64,000 nucleotides of DNA, taken from contig NZ_CP109090.1 in NCBI RefSeq assembly GCF_035917575.1, forward strand, positions 7,626,001 through 7,690,000, given 5' to 3'. The position numbers and the translations under genes were made by a program. Source of the DNA: Streptomyces sp. NBC_01788. GTDB lineage: Bacteria; Actinomycetota; Actinomycetes; Streptomycetales; Streptomycetaceae. Of this stretch, positions 6,971 to 14,903 are shown piece by piece (the first letter of the stretch is position 1; each line of letters opens with the position of its first letter). The notes under the pieces are model-generated. The model was not told the DNA's origin. It searched no databases and saw nothing but the letters and a program-made list of their open reading frames with translations.

Positions 6971-8643
6971 CGGCGTCCCTCCAGTTCCGCCTGCCGCACG
7001 ACGTCGGGATGGTGCAGGTCGAAGGCGGGCGCCTCCGAGCGGATCCGCGGCAGCGCCTCGAAGTTGTGCCGCGGCGGCGGGCAGGAGGTCGCCCACTCCA
7101 GGGCGCGTCCGTACCCCCAGGGGTCGTCCACGGTGACCTTCCGTCCATGGCGTGAGGTGTGCCAGACGTTGTAGAGGAACGGCAGGGTGGACGCGCCGAG
7201 CAGGAACGCCCCCGCCGAGGAGAGTGTGTTCAGGAGGGTGAAGCCGTCGGCGGGCAGGTAGTCGGCGTACCGGCGGGGCATCCCCTCCGCGCCGAGCCAG
7301 TGCTGCACCAGGAAGGTGAGCTGGAAGCCGGGGAAGAGCAGCCAGAAATGGATCTTGCCGAGCCGTTCGTCCAGCATCTTCCCGGTGATCTTCGGCCACC
7401 AGAAGTAGAACCCGCCGAACATCGCGAACACCACGGTGCCGAACAGCACGTAGTGCAGGTGGGCCACGATGAAGTACGAGTCGGTCACGTGGAAGTCCAG
7501 CGGCGGCGAGGCGATCAGCACGCCGCTCAACCCGCCCAGCAGGAACGACACCATGAATCCGATCGACCAGAGCATCGGCGTCTCGAACGACAGCGAGCCG
7601 TGGCGCATCGTCCCGATCCAGGCGAAGAACTTGATCCCGGTGGGCACCGCGATCAGGAACGACATGACCGAGAAGAACGGCAGCAGCACCGCGCCCGTGG
7701 CGAACATGTGGTGCGCCCACACCACCGCGGACAGCATGGTGATCGCGATGGTCGCCCCGATCATCGGCAGATAGCCGAACTGCGGCTTGCGGGAGAAGAC
7801 GGGGACGATCTCACTGACGATCCCGAAGAACGGCAGCGCGACGATGTAGACCTCCGGGTGGCCGAAGAACCAGAACAGGTGCTGCCACAGCAGCGCCCCG
7901 CCGTTGGCCGCGTCGAAGACGTGCGCCCCGAACTTCCGGTCCGCCTCCAGGGCGAGCAGCGCGGCGGTCAGCACCGGGAAGGCGGGCAGCACCAGGATCG
8001 AGGTGAACAGCACGTTCCAGGTGAAGATCGGCATCCGGAACATCGTCATCCCGGGTGCGCGCAGGGTCGTGATCGTGGCGATGAAGTTCACCGCGCTGAG
8101 CGTGGTCGACACACCCGTCACCACCAGTCCCATCGCCCACAGGTCGCCGCCCGCGCCGGGGGAGAAGTAGGCGCTGTTCAGCGGCGCGTAGGCGAACCAG
8201 CCGAAGGCCGCCGAGCCGCCGGGCACGAGGAACCCCGACACGACCATGAGCCCGCCGAAGAGGTACATCCAGTACGACAGGGCGTTCAGGCGGGGGAAGG
8301 CCAGGTCGGGGGCGCCGATCTGCAGCGGCATCACCGCGTTCGTGAAGCCCGCGAACATGGGCGTGGCGAACAGCAGCATCATGATCGTGCCGTGGATCGT
8401 GAAGAGCTCGTTGTAGGTCTGCTGGTTCATGAACTGCAGACCCGGCTGAGCGAGTTCGGCGCGCATGGCCATCGCCAGCAGACCGCCCAGCAGGAAGAAG
8501 CCGAACGCCGTGACCATGTAGAGCCTGCCGATCACCTTGTGATCGGTCGTCGAGGCCCACTCCAGCAGCTTCCGGCCGAGCGGGCGGGAGGGGGCGGCGG
8601 GCCGCTCGACGGTGGACGTGGATGTTTCGGACATGTCGGTCAT
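6967..8643 (-). CDS. ctaD: Cytochrome c oxidase subunit I (CtaD paralogue)
   Basis: 558 residues, the heme-copper catalytic subunit that reduces O2 to water and pumps protons. The twelve-helix core is visible, starting [13 protein letters not shown]; the CuB/heme a3 site is [14 protein letters not shown], with HHMF for the two CuB histidines and the heme ligands in [18 protein letters not shown] 8643 is preferred over 8634 and a longer GTG start; no strong ribosome site separates them. It is the first gene of a two-gene operon with subunit IV. Subunits II (CuA) and III are missing, so it must use partners encoded elsewhere. It is divergent from the DUF6479 gene. Confidence 0.92.
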   Translation of the reverse strand: MTDMSETSTSTVERPAAPSRPLGRKLLEWASTTDHKVIGRLYMVTAFGFFLLGGLLAMAMRAELAQPGLQFMNQQTYNELFTIHGTIMMLLFATPMFAGFTNAVMPLQIGAPDLAFPRLNALSYWMYLFGGLMVVSGFLVPGGSAAFGWFAYAPLNSAYFSPGAGGDLWAMGLVVTGVSTTLSAVNFIATITTLRAPGMTMFRMPIFTWNVLFTSILVLPAFPVLTAALLALEADRKFGAHVFDAANGGALLWQHLFWFFGHPEVYIVALPFFGIVSEIVPVFSRKPQFGYLPMIGATIAITMLSAVVWAHHMFATGAVLLPFFSVMSFLIAVPTGIKFFAWIGTMRHGSLSFETPMLWSIGFMVSFLLGGLSGVLIASPPLDFHVTDSYFIVAHLHYVLFGTVVFAMFGGFYFWWPKITGKMLDERLGKIHFWLLFPGFQLTFLVQHWLGAEGMPRRYADYLPADGFTLLNTLSSAGAFLLGASTLPFLYNVWHTSRHGRKVTVDDPWGYGRALEWATSCPPPRHNFEALPRIRSEAPAFDLHHPDVVRQAELEGRR

Positions 8644-8741
8644 CGGCGGCGAGGCTACCGCCCTGCCCCGCGACCGGGCCCGCGCCACGCCCTCGCCGGT
8701 CCGGCAGGCATCGGCCGGGCGGGGCCGGGTACCCGGCGACC

Positions 8742-9110
8742 ATGGACACCACCTGGTACGAAGCAGCCGGTGCCGGCTCCATCGCCGGCATCGCCGTCAT
8801 CGTCGTCGGCGGTCTGGTCATCGCGGCCGTCCTGGTGTGGGCCGTCCGGCTCGGCGTCAGGGTCAAGCAGGCCGAGCCGAGGACGCCCCGGGGCGGCGAG
8901 CACCCGACACTGCCGGACTCCGGGCCGGTCCACGAGGAACGCCATCGGCGCGAGCCGGTCGAGGTGCCCCGGGCGGAGGAGACCGGCCGGCGCCTGACCC
9001 CGCACGAACTCGGCTCCTTGGGCAGCAGGCGCAGCGAGGACCAGAGCCGCCCGCGCTGGGAAGGGGGCTCCAGCGGCTCGTTCGGCAGCGGGGGCTCCGG
9101 TGGCAGGTGA
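8742..9110 (+). CDS. DUF6479-like single-pass membrane protein
   Basis: 122 residues. One N-terminal transmembrane helix (about 13-36, [20 protein letters not shown]) is followed by a hydrophilic, Arg/Glu/Pro-rich region ending in a Gly/Ser tail. This matches DUF6479, a small Streptomyces family of unknown function. The ATG is the only start before the helix. It is divergent from the oxidase operon, so the shared 98-bp gap holds both promoters. Confidence 0.7.
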   Translation: MDTTWYEAAGAGSIAGIAVIVVGGLVIAAVLVWAVRLGVRVKQAEPRTPRGGEHPTLPDSGPVHEERHRREPVEVPRAEETGRRLTPHELGSLGSRRSEDQSRPRWEGGSSGSFGSGGSGGR

Positions 9111-9170
9111 CCGGGGCGTTCCGGAGGAAGCCGCTCCACAGCATGTGACGCAGAAGGAAGATGAGGCGTC

Positions 9171-9350
9171 GTGATCGCGCACACCAGTGAGAAACACCCC
9201 GTACGGCCCCCCGAGACGGGCTGGGCGCAGGCTCGCCGCCGGCAGGAGGAGGGCGTGCGCACCTGCCTCCCCGCGCTTGAGGACCGCCGCGGCGGCCCTC
9301 AGCAGGACCGCACGGGCAACGAGTCGAACATCGTGCGGGGCGAGGACTGA
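9171..9350 (+). CDS. Possible small hypothetical protein
   Basis: A 59-residue frame from GTG 9171 to TGA 9348 with fairly high GC3 and a hydrophilic, Arg/Glu-rich product (ETGWAQARRRQEEGVR...). A GAGG lies 5-8 nt before the GTG. There is no recognisable domain. It could be a genuine small gene or chance coding in GC-rich DNA. Confidence 0.3.
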   Translation: MIAHTSEKHPVRPPETGWAQARRRQEEGVRTCLPALEDRRGGPQQDRTGNESNIVRGED

Positions 9351-9483
9351 ACCGCTGGTCCGGGCAGGCGGCGGCCCGGCCGCGGGGCGCGGGGAGGCAG
9401 GCGGCCGGACCGGCGGCGGGGGCGGATGCCGGGCTGTGGGGGCGGGGGGAGGCAGGCGTGCGGCGCGCGGCGCGCCCGCCGGG

Positions 9484-10071
9484 TCAGGCGTGCGTCTTGG
9501 CCAGCAGTTCGAGGATCTCGGCGGTGGTGCCGGTCTCGCCCAGGCGCGGGAAGATCCGCTCCACGCTGCCCCGGTGGGCCTCGGCGTCCATGTCGCTCAT
9601 GGCGTCGGTGGCCAGGGTGACGTGGTAGCCGTGCTCGTGGGCGGCGCGGGCGGTGGATTCCACGCCGATGCTGGTGGCGATGCCGGTCAGCACGATCTGC
9701 GTCACCCCGCGGCGGCGCAGCTGCACATCGAGGTCGGTGCCGTGGAAGGCGCCCCAGTTGTGCTTGGTGACGGTGATGTCGCCGGCGTGCCCCGCCAACT
9801 CGGGAACGATCACGTCCCAGCCCTTGGGGCGGGCGCCGCCGCCGGAACGCGTCGCCTCGGTGCGGCCGGGCGGCACGTCGGCGAAGTCGGGGGCGAAGGA
9901 GACCCGGACCAGGACGACGGGCAGGTTCCTGGCGCGGAACGTGTCGGCCAGTTCGGCCGAACGGGAGACCACCTCGGGGCCGGAGTACGGCTGCGTGGGA
10001 GCGGCGGCGATGCCGGCCTGCAGGTCGATCACGACGAGTGCGGTGCGCGGGTCGAGCTCGGTGAGTGCCAT
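9484..10071 (-). CDS. Isochorismatase-like cysteine hydrolase family protein, catalytic Cys replaced
   Basis: 195 residues with the isochorismatase fold: TALVVIDLQAGI contains the family Asp (residue ~16), VTKHNWGAFHGTDLD the Lys region, and TGIATSIGVESTARAAHEHGY the nucleophile loop. In active hydrolases that loop reads xCVxST; here Gly takes the Cys position, so amide or vinyl-ether hydrolysis by the usual route is not expected. The same substitution is common in a subset of the family, so this is likely a true feature and not an error. It lies 55 bp downstream of the marR gene on the same strand, so it probably belongs to that regulator's operon. Confidence 0.85.
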   Translation of the reverse strand: MALTELDPRTALVVIDLQAGIAAAPTQPYSGPEVVSRSAELADTFRARNLPVVLVRVSFAPDFADVPPGRTEATRSGGGARPKGWDVIVPELAGHAGDITVTKHNWGAFHGTDLDVQLRRRGVTQIVLTGIATSIGVESTARAAHEHGYHVTLATDAMSDMDAEAHRGSVERIFPRLGETGTTAEILELLAKTHA

Positions 10072-10126
10072 GGTGGGGTCAGGCCTTTCGCGACGAGTTT
10101 CGACTGGTGCTGATGGGTGCTGCTTG

Positions 10127-10588
10127 TCAGTGCTGGGTCAGCCGTTCGAGCAGGGCGAACGCCTCGAGGAGCGTTTCCCGCTCGGCCTCGGTGTAGCGGT
10201 CCTGCAGGGCCCGGGTCAGCCACTCCCCGCGGCTCTGCCGGTCGCCCGCGATGCGCTCGCGGCCGGCCTCGGTCAGGGTGACGAGCTGACGCCGCCCGTC
10301 CTCGGGATCGGGGCTGCGCCGGATGAGCCCGTGCCGCTCCAAGGCGGCGAGCGTGGCGGCCATGGATTGCGGCCGGACCCCCTCGGTGGCGGCCAGGGCG
10401 CTGGCCGTGGCGGCGCCGTGCTTGCCGACCAGGGTGAGGGCCGACACCTGGGGCGGGGTCAGGTCCTCGTCCCGCGCGACCTCACGGATCCGGCGCCGCA
10501 GCCGGCTTAACACCACCCGCAGGTCGCGGGCGGCTTGCGCGGAGGAGGCGGAGGTGCCCTGCGGTACCTTGCCGGCCTTGTGATCCAT
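10127..10588 (-). CDS. MarR family transcriptional regulator
   Basis: 153 residues with a winged helix-turn-helix: LTPPQVSALTLVGKHGAATASALAATEGVRPQSMAATLAALERHGLIRR, then the wing DPEDGRRQLVTLTEAGRE. It likely represses itself and the isochorismatase-like gene that follows. ATG 10588 begins the conserved region. A near-perfect 22-bp palindrome 30 bp upstream is the expected operator. The inducer is unknown; the context suggests an aromatic compound or an oxidant, but nothing in the sequence proves that. Confidence 0.9.
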   Translation of the reverse strand: MDHKAGKVPQGTSASSAQAARDLRVVLSRLRRRIREVARDEDLTPPQVSALTLVGKHGAATASALAATEGVRPQSMAATLAALERHGLIRRSPDPEDGRRQLVTLTEAGRERIAGDRQSRGEWLTRALQDRYTEAERETLLEAFALLERLTQH

Positions 10589-10617
10589 GACAGCACCGTA
10601 GATCCGTCCGGGCGGAA

Positions 10618-10639
10618 CTGTCCAGTCTGGACTGAACAG
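10618..10639. promoter_or_regulatory. Palindromic operator between marR and the phosphoesterase gene
   Basis: Arms CTGTcCAGT (10618-10626) and ACTGaACAG (10631-10639) are exact inverted repeats around a CTGG centre. Size and symmetry fit a MarR dimer site, and it lies 30-51 bp upstream of the marR start. Confidence 0.75.
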
Positions 10640-10685
10640 TCTCGGCTGAAGAATATGCGCGCAGTCGCCGTCGCGGCCCCCGCAG

Positions 10686-10691
10686 TACGCT
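10686..10691 (+). promoter_or_regulatory. -10 box of leaderless phosphoesterase transcript
   Basis: TACGCT (TANNNT) ends 6 nt before the GTG at 10698, the spacing of leaderless actinobacterial promoters; the MarR palindrome lies 46 bp upstream. Confidence 0.45.
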
Positions 10692-10697
10692 GACCTC

Positions 10698-11204
10698 GTG
10701 CGTCTGCTGCTGATGTCCGACACCCATCTGCCCAAGCGCGCCAAGGAACTGCCCCCGCGGTTGCTCGCCGAACTCCCGAACGCCGACATCGTCGTCCATG
10801 CCGGGGACTGGGTGGACGCCGCAACGCTCGACCTGCTGGGGAGCCGCAGCCGCCGTCTGATCGGCGTCTTCGGCAACAACGACGGCCCCGAACTGCGCGC
10901 CCGCCTGCCCGAGGTGGCCCGCGCCGACCTGGGCGGGCTGTGCCTCGGCGTCGTCCACGAGACCGGACCGGCCCAGGGCCGTGAGGGCCGCTGCGCCAGC
11001 CGCTTCCCCGACCTCGACGTCCTGGTCTTCGGGCACAGCCACATCCCCTGGGACACCACGGCGCCCTCCGGTCTGCGCCTGCTCAACCCGGGCTCGCCGA
11101 CCGACCGCCGCCGCCGGCCCCACTGCACCTACATGACCGCGACCGTGACACGCGGCCGTCTGACCGACGTGGAACTGCACCGGCTGCCGCGCCGCACCCC
11201 GTGA
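10698..11204 (+). CDS. YfcE/MJ0936-type metallophosphoesterase
   Basis: 168 residues from GTG 10698. All calcineurin-like metal motifs are present: DTH (SDTHLPKRAKELP), GD (HAGDWVD), GNND (FGNNDGPE), H (GVVHETG) and GHSH (VFGHSHIPW), with NPGS near the end. Enzymes of this group hydrolyse phosphodiesters or phosphomonoesters using two metal ions; the physiological substrate is unknown. It is divergent from marR, and the transcript is probably leaderless. Confidence 0.9.
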   Translation: MRLLLMSDTHLPKRAKELPPRLLAELPNADIVVHAGDWVDAATLDLLGSRSRRLIGVFGNNDGPELRARLPEVARADLGGLCLGVVHETGPAQGREGRCASRFPDLDVLVFGHSHIPWDTTAPSGLRLLNPGSPTDRRRRPHCTYMTATVTRGRLTDVELHRLPRRTP

Positions 11205-11252
11205 CGCACCCGGCTGCCGGGTGGTGTCGCGCGAGGACGTGACCACACAGCA

Positions 11253-11279
11253 GGGCAGCCCCTGAGTCAGGGGCTGCCC
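11253..11279 (+). terminator. Strong hairpin after the phosphoesterase gene
   Basis: A perfect 12-bp stem (11253-11264 with 11268-11279; arm GGGCAGCCCCTG) with an AGT loop, 48 bases after the stop codon. The opposing coxG end lies 320 bases away. Confidence 0.8.
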
Positions 11280-11598
11280 CGGGGTCACTCTTCCCTTTCT
11301 CGTATCCGACTTCTCGGCGAGATCCGGGCCGCTCGATGCGTGGCGGCGGCCCGGTCGCTGCGAGTGTGCGCTTTCACGGACCTCCTTCCCACTGGGATGT
11401 CTGCGGCACATGTGCTGCGGAGGCCATGCATGCCTCATCCGTTGAAGGCGCACGTACCCCTCCCGCAGAGCCTCACACCATCGAATCCGCAAAACCCGGA
11501 TGAAAGCCGGAACAGCAGGTCACACGGGCAACGAGCGACTGATCGAGTCTCATGGGCACCCTTCGCACCACGGACGGGACCTGAGCGGCCGTGGCCGG
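11280..11598. other. Intergenic stretch with an imperfect palindrome
   Basis: The region between the terminator and the end of the cox operon has no convincing gene. Positions 11400-11421 form an imperfect inverted repeat (TCTGCGGCAC around AT, two mismatched pairs). On the minus strand a 30-codon Arg-rich frame begins at GTG 11377 with AAGGAGG only 3 nt before it, too close for good initiation. Confidence 0.35.
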
Positions 11599-12249
11599 TC
11601 AGGGGCGCCGGAGCCGGCGTACGGCGACGATCAGCAGCGCCACCGCCAGGGCCGCGCCGGCCGCCGCGGCGGCGCGCTTGGCGACCGGCACACCGGCGGT
11701 GCGCAGCAGATCGAGCGGCTCGGTCTCCGGCTCCGCGGGCTCTCCAGGTACCTTCGCCGTGCTCCCGGCGGCGCCCTCGGCCGCCGCGGGCGGCGTCTCG
11801 GACGGTGTCTCGGCGAGGCGCCGCGAAAGACAGTCGGCGAACTGGCCCACCAGCCGGTCGCCCACCTCCGCCAGCACCCCGCGCCCGAACTGCGCGGGGC
11901 GGCCGGTCACCGTCAGATCGGTCCGCACCGACACCGCCGTGCCGCCGGCACGCTCCTGAAGCGTGCCCGTGACGGTGGCCCGCGCCGTGCCCTGCCCGCG
12001 CGTCTCCCGGCCACTGGCGGCCAGGACCATGCGGTGCGCCGCCTCGTCCTGCTCCTCGAAGACCGCCGTCCCCTTGTAGTCGACCGTGATCGGCCCCAGC
12101 TTGACCTTGACCGAACCGGTCACGGTCCTGCCGTCGTACTCCTGCACGGTGGCCCCCGGCAGGCACGGTGCCACGCGCTCGATGTCCAGGAGCGCCCGCC
12201 AGGCGTCGTCGACCGGCACGGGCACGGTGAACTCGTGGTGCAGTTCCAT
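11599..12249 (-). CDS. coxG: CoxG-like SRPBCC carbon monoxide dehydrogenase subunit G
   Basis: 216 residues. The first ~145 form a CoxG/SRPBCC domain (MELHHEFTVPVPVDDAWRALLDIERVAPCLPG, GSVKVKLGPITVDYKG). A Pro/Glu-rich linker follows, then a C-terminal hydrophobic anchor (AKRAAAAAGAALAVALLIVAV) ending in RRLRRP. CoxG proteins are thought to recruit the mature Mo-hydroxylase to the membrane, and the anchor here fits that role. Last gene of the minus-strand operon, 15 bp after xdhC. Confidence 0.88.
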   Translation of the reverse strand: MELHHEFTVPVPVDDAWRALLDIERVAPCLPGATVQEYDGRTVTGSVKVKLGPITVDYKGTAVFEEQDEAAHRMVLAASGRETRGQGTARATVTGTLQERAGGTAVSVRTDLTVTGRPAQFGRGVLAEVGDRLVGQFADCLSRRLAETPSETPPAAAEGAAGSTAKVPGEPAEPETEPLDLLRTAGVPVAKRAAAAAGAALAVALLIVAVRRLRRP

Positions 12250-12264
12250 GACTTCTCCTCGCAG

Positions 12265-13371
12265 TCAGGCGGAGCCGGTCGCGTGGATGGCTCCGGCGGT
12301 CACGGCCAGGGGCGCACCGGTGCCGCCCCAGCGCAGCGCGACGATCTCGGCCGCGACGGACACGGCCACCTCCTCCGGGGTACGGGCGCCGAGGTCGAGC
12401 CCCACGGGGGAGCGCAGCCGGGCGAGCTCGTCCTCCGTCAGACCGGCCTCGACCAGCCGCTCCAGCCGGTCGTGATGGGTACGGCGGCTGCCCATCGCGC
12501 CGATGTACGCGGCGGGGCGGCGCAGCGCCTCCTCCAGCAGCGGCACGTCGAACTTCGGGTCGTGCGTCAGGACGCAGATCACCGTGCGTTCGTCCGTCTC
12601 CGTGCCGTGCAGATAGCGGTGCGGCCAGTCCACGACCACCTCCACGCCCGCCGGGAAGCGTTTCGGTGTGGCGAACACCGGGCGGGCGTCGCACACCGTG
12701 ACGCGGTAGCCGAGGAAGGCGCCGATACGGGCCACCGCGGCCGCGTAGTCGATCGCGCCGAACACCAGCATCCGCGGCGGCGGCGCGAAGGAGTGCAGGA
12801 ACACCGTGACGGCGTCCTCACGGCGCTCGCCCCGCGCCCCGTAGTGCCTCAGCCCGGTGGCGCCCTGGGCGAGTTCGCCGCGGGCGTCGGCGGTCACCGC
12901 CACGTCCAGGCCGGGCGCGCCCAGCGTGCCCGCCACGGTGCCGGGCCACACCGCGAGCGTCGCCCCGCGCGGGGCCGGCCCGTCGACCACGGTCGCCACG
13001 GTCACGGGATCGCCTGCGGCGACGGACGCGGCGACCGCGCCGAAGGTCGGGTCCGACTCATGGGTCACCGGCCTGACCAGCACCGAGATCTCACCACCGC
13101 AGGTGAGCCCCACCGCGAAGGCGTCCTCGTCGCTGTAGCCGAACGTCTCCAGCCGCGCCTCGCCGTCGGCCGCTACCTCCTGGGCCAGCTCGAACACCGC
13201 CCCCTCCACGCACCCGCCGGACACGCTCCCCACCACCTCGTCGTCCGGACCCACGGCCATCGACGCGCCCGGTTCGCGCGGCGCGCTGCGACTGACCGTG
13301 ACGACGGTGGCGAGGCCGAACGGCACCCGCGCCGCGTACCACCGCTCCAGTACCGGAAGAATCTCCCGCAC
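12265..13371 (-). CDS. xdhC: XdhC/CoxI family molybdenum-cofactor maturation protein
   Basis: 368 residues from GTG 13371; GAGAGGAG lies 6 nt upstream, inside the end of the VWA gene. The N-terminal XdhC/CoxI domain carries GSVSGGCVEGAVFELAQE and GLTCGGEISVLV; the C-terminal XdhC Rossmann domain carries MLVFGAIDYAAAVARIGAFLGY and YIGAMGSRRTHHDRLERL. XdhC binds molybdenum cofactor, promotes sulfuration and inserts it into xanthine-dehydrogenase-type enzymes. It starts only 2 bp after the VWA stop, so it is coupled to the rest of the cox-like operon. Confidence 0.92.
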   Translation of the reverse strand: MREILPVLERWYAARVPFGLATVVTVSRSAPREPGASMAVGPDDEVVGSVSGGCVEGAVFELAQEVAADGEARLETFGYSDEDAFAVGLTCGGEISVLVRPVTHESDPTFGAVAASVAAGDPVTVATVVDGPAPRGATLAVWPGTVAGTLGAPGLDVAVTADARGELAQGATGLRHYGARGERREDAVTVFLHSFAPPPRMLVFGAIDYAAAVARIGAFLGYRVTVCDARPVFATPKRFPAGVEVVVDWPHRYLHGTETDERTVICVLTHDPKFDVPLLEEALRRPAAYIGAMGSRRTHHDRLERLVEAGLTEDELARLRSPVGLDLGARTPEEVAVSVAAEIVALRWGGTGAPLAVTAGAIHATGSA

Positions 13372-13373
13372 GT

Positions 13374-14903
13374 TCAGCTCCTCTCCGACAACCCCGGCAG
13401 CTCGCCGGCCGCGTCCGTGCCGGCGCCCTGCACCACCGCCGCCAGACGCTCCAGCGCGGCCAGGCTGTGCCCCTCGACGAAGTCGTCCACGCTGGGCAGC
13501 GCCGCCGCCATGCCGGCGGCCAGCGGCGCGTAACCGGGGCGCGCCTTGCGGGGATTGGACCAGACCACCCGGTGCGCGAGCCGGTGCAGACGGCGCATCT
13601 GGGCGGCGAGCAGGCGCGGGTCGCCGCGCTCCCACCCGTCGGACAGCAGCACCACGACGGCACCGCGCGCCATGCCCCGCTGGCCCCAGCGGTCCAGGAA
13701 CTCCCGCAGCAGCTCACCCAGGCGGGTGCCCCCGCGCCAGTCGGGTACGGCCTCGGCGACCGCGGCCATGGCCAGATCCGGGTCGCGGTGGGACAGCTCC
13801 CGGGTGACCCGGGTCAGCCGGGTGCCGATGGTGAACACCTCCGTACGGCGGCCCCGGGCGGCGGCGTGCGCGAAACGCAGCAGGGCGTCGGCGTAGGGCC
13901 CCATGGATCCGCTGACGTCGACCAGCAGCACCACCCGCCGCGGCCGCTCCGCCCGCGCGTGCCGCCGCAGCAGTGCGGGCTCGCCGCCCAGCCGGAGCAG
14001 TTCCCGCACGGTGCGGTGCGGGTCGACGGACCCGCGCCGGGCCGGCCGGCGTCGCGCGGTGCGCCGCGGCTGCCCGCGCAGCGCGAACGCGGCGAGCAGC
14101 CGGCGCACCTGCGCGCGTTCGGCGGGGTCGAGCTCGGCCACGTCGCGGTGGCGCAGCACCTCGGCGGAGCTGGCGATCGAGGCGGTGGGCGGGCCCTGCG
14201 GCTCCTCTCCGGGCGGCCCGGCACGCGACCCCGCGGGCGCCTCACGCAGGACCAGCCGCGGCCGGGGCGGGGGAACGGCCCGGGCCGGCCGGGCCGGCGT
14301 CCCGTCGGTGCCGAAGTACGCGGCGAACACCCGCTCGTAGCGCTCCAGATCGTCCCGGTCCCCGCACAGCGTCACCCGACCCGCCCAGTACACGTCCGCC
14401 CGCAAACCGGGGCGCAGGGCGTCCACCGCGCGCAGGAAGGCGTGTACCCGCTCGGCGCTCGCCGCGACCCCGGCAGCCCGCAGCGCCCGAGCGAAACCCA
14501 GCAGCGCGGCATCGCCACCGGGCCCACCGGCCCCACGGCCTTCACCGCGCCCGCCGTGCCCTGCGCTGCCGCTCTGTGCGGTGGGAACGTCCATGCCGGC
14601 GGCGCTGCCGGGCGGCCGCTCCGGCGGGCCGGGCGCGTTGCTGCGCTCGTCGGACCCAGCCGGCCCACGGCCTTCATCGCGACCGCTCGTCGCGATGTGG
14701 GCACCGTGCCCTGCGCTCCCGCTCTGGGCGGCGGGGATCCCCAAGGCGGCGGCGCTGCCGGGCGGCTGCTCCGGCGGGCCGGGCGCGTTGCTGCGCTCGT
14801 CGGACCCAGCCGGACCGCAGCCTTCGCCGCGACCGCTCGCGCCGGCGTCCGCGCCGTGCCGGGCGTCCGTCGTGGAGGGGTGTTCCCCGGTCATGGTGAT
14901 CAT
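13374..14903 (-). CDS. coxE: VWA domain-containing CoxE-like protein with tandem-repeat N-terminus
   Basis: 509 residues from ATG 14903, which overlaps the MoxR stop (ATGA) and has a GGGGG ribosome site; ATG 14894 is also possible. Residues ~15-130 are a low-complexity Gly/Ser/Pro/Glu region with a duplicated 50-residue unit. The CoxE part follows, including a von Willebrand A fold with the MIDAS motif DVSGSMG and a threonine/aspartate pair further on (LLSDGWERG). With the MoxR ATPase this protein is believed to activate the active site of CODH-like enzymes. The repeated region is unusual for the family and probably acts as a flexible spacer. Confidence 0.88.
   Translation of the reverse strand: MITMTGEHPSTTDARHGADAGASGRGEGCGPAGSDERSNAPGPPEQPPGSAAALGIPAAQSGSAGHGAHIATSGRDEGRGPAGSDERSNAPGPPERPPGSAAGMDVPTAQSGSAGHGGRGEGRGAGGPGGDAALLGFARALRAAGVAASAERVHAFLRAVDALRPGLRADVYWAGRVTLCGDRDDLERYERVFAAYFGTDGTPARPARAVPPPRPRLVLREAPAGSRAGPPGEEPQGPPTASIASSAEVLRHRDVAELDPAERAQVRRLLAAFALRGQPRRTARRRPARRGSVDPHRTVRELLRLGGEPALLRRHARAERPRRVVLLVDVSGSMGPYADALLRFAHAAARGRRTEVFTIGTRLTRVTRELSHRDPDLAMAAVAEAVPDWRGGTRLGELLREFLDRWGQRGMARGAVVVLLSDGWERGDPRLLAAQMRRLHRLAHRVVWSNPRKARPGYAPLAAGMAAALPSVDDFVEGHSLAALERLAAVVQGAGTDAAGELPGLSERS
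14555..14850. repeat. 150-bp in-frame tandem duplication inside coxE
   Basis: Two adjacent copies (about 14555-14704 and 14705-14850) share long identical blocks, for example the 17 bases GCGGCGCTGCCGGGCGG at 14599 and 14749, exactly 150 bp apart. Each encodes SGR(G/D)EG.GPAGSDERSNAP and then GPPE(Q/R)PPGSAA. The 50-codon period keeps the frame. Confidence 0.85.

Noticed and set aside
7159..8997. A 612-codon frame opposite the cytochrome oxidase subunit I gene
   Set aside because: The product is an Arg/Glu/Gln/His-rich string without any domain. The opposite strand encodes a complete, well-conserved CtaD.
11253..11279. tRNA or small RNA gene
   Set aside because: Only one simple hairpin is present; there is no cloverleaf or conserved T-loop, so a terminator is the simpler reading.
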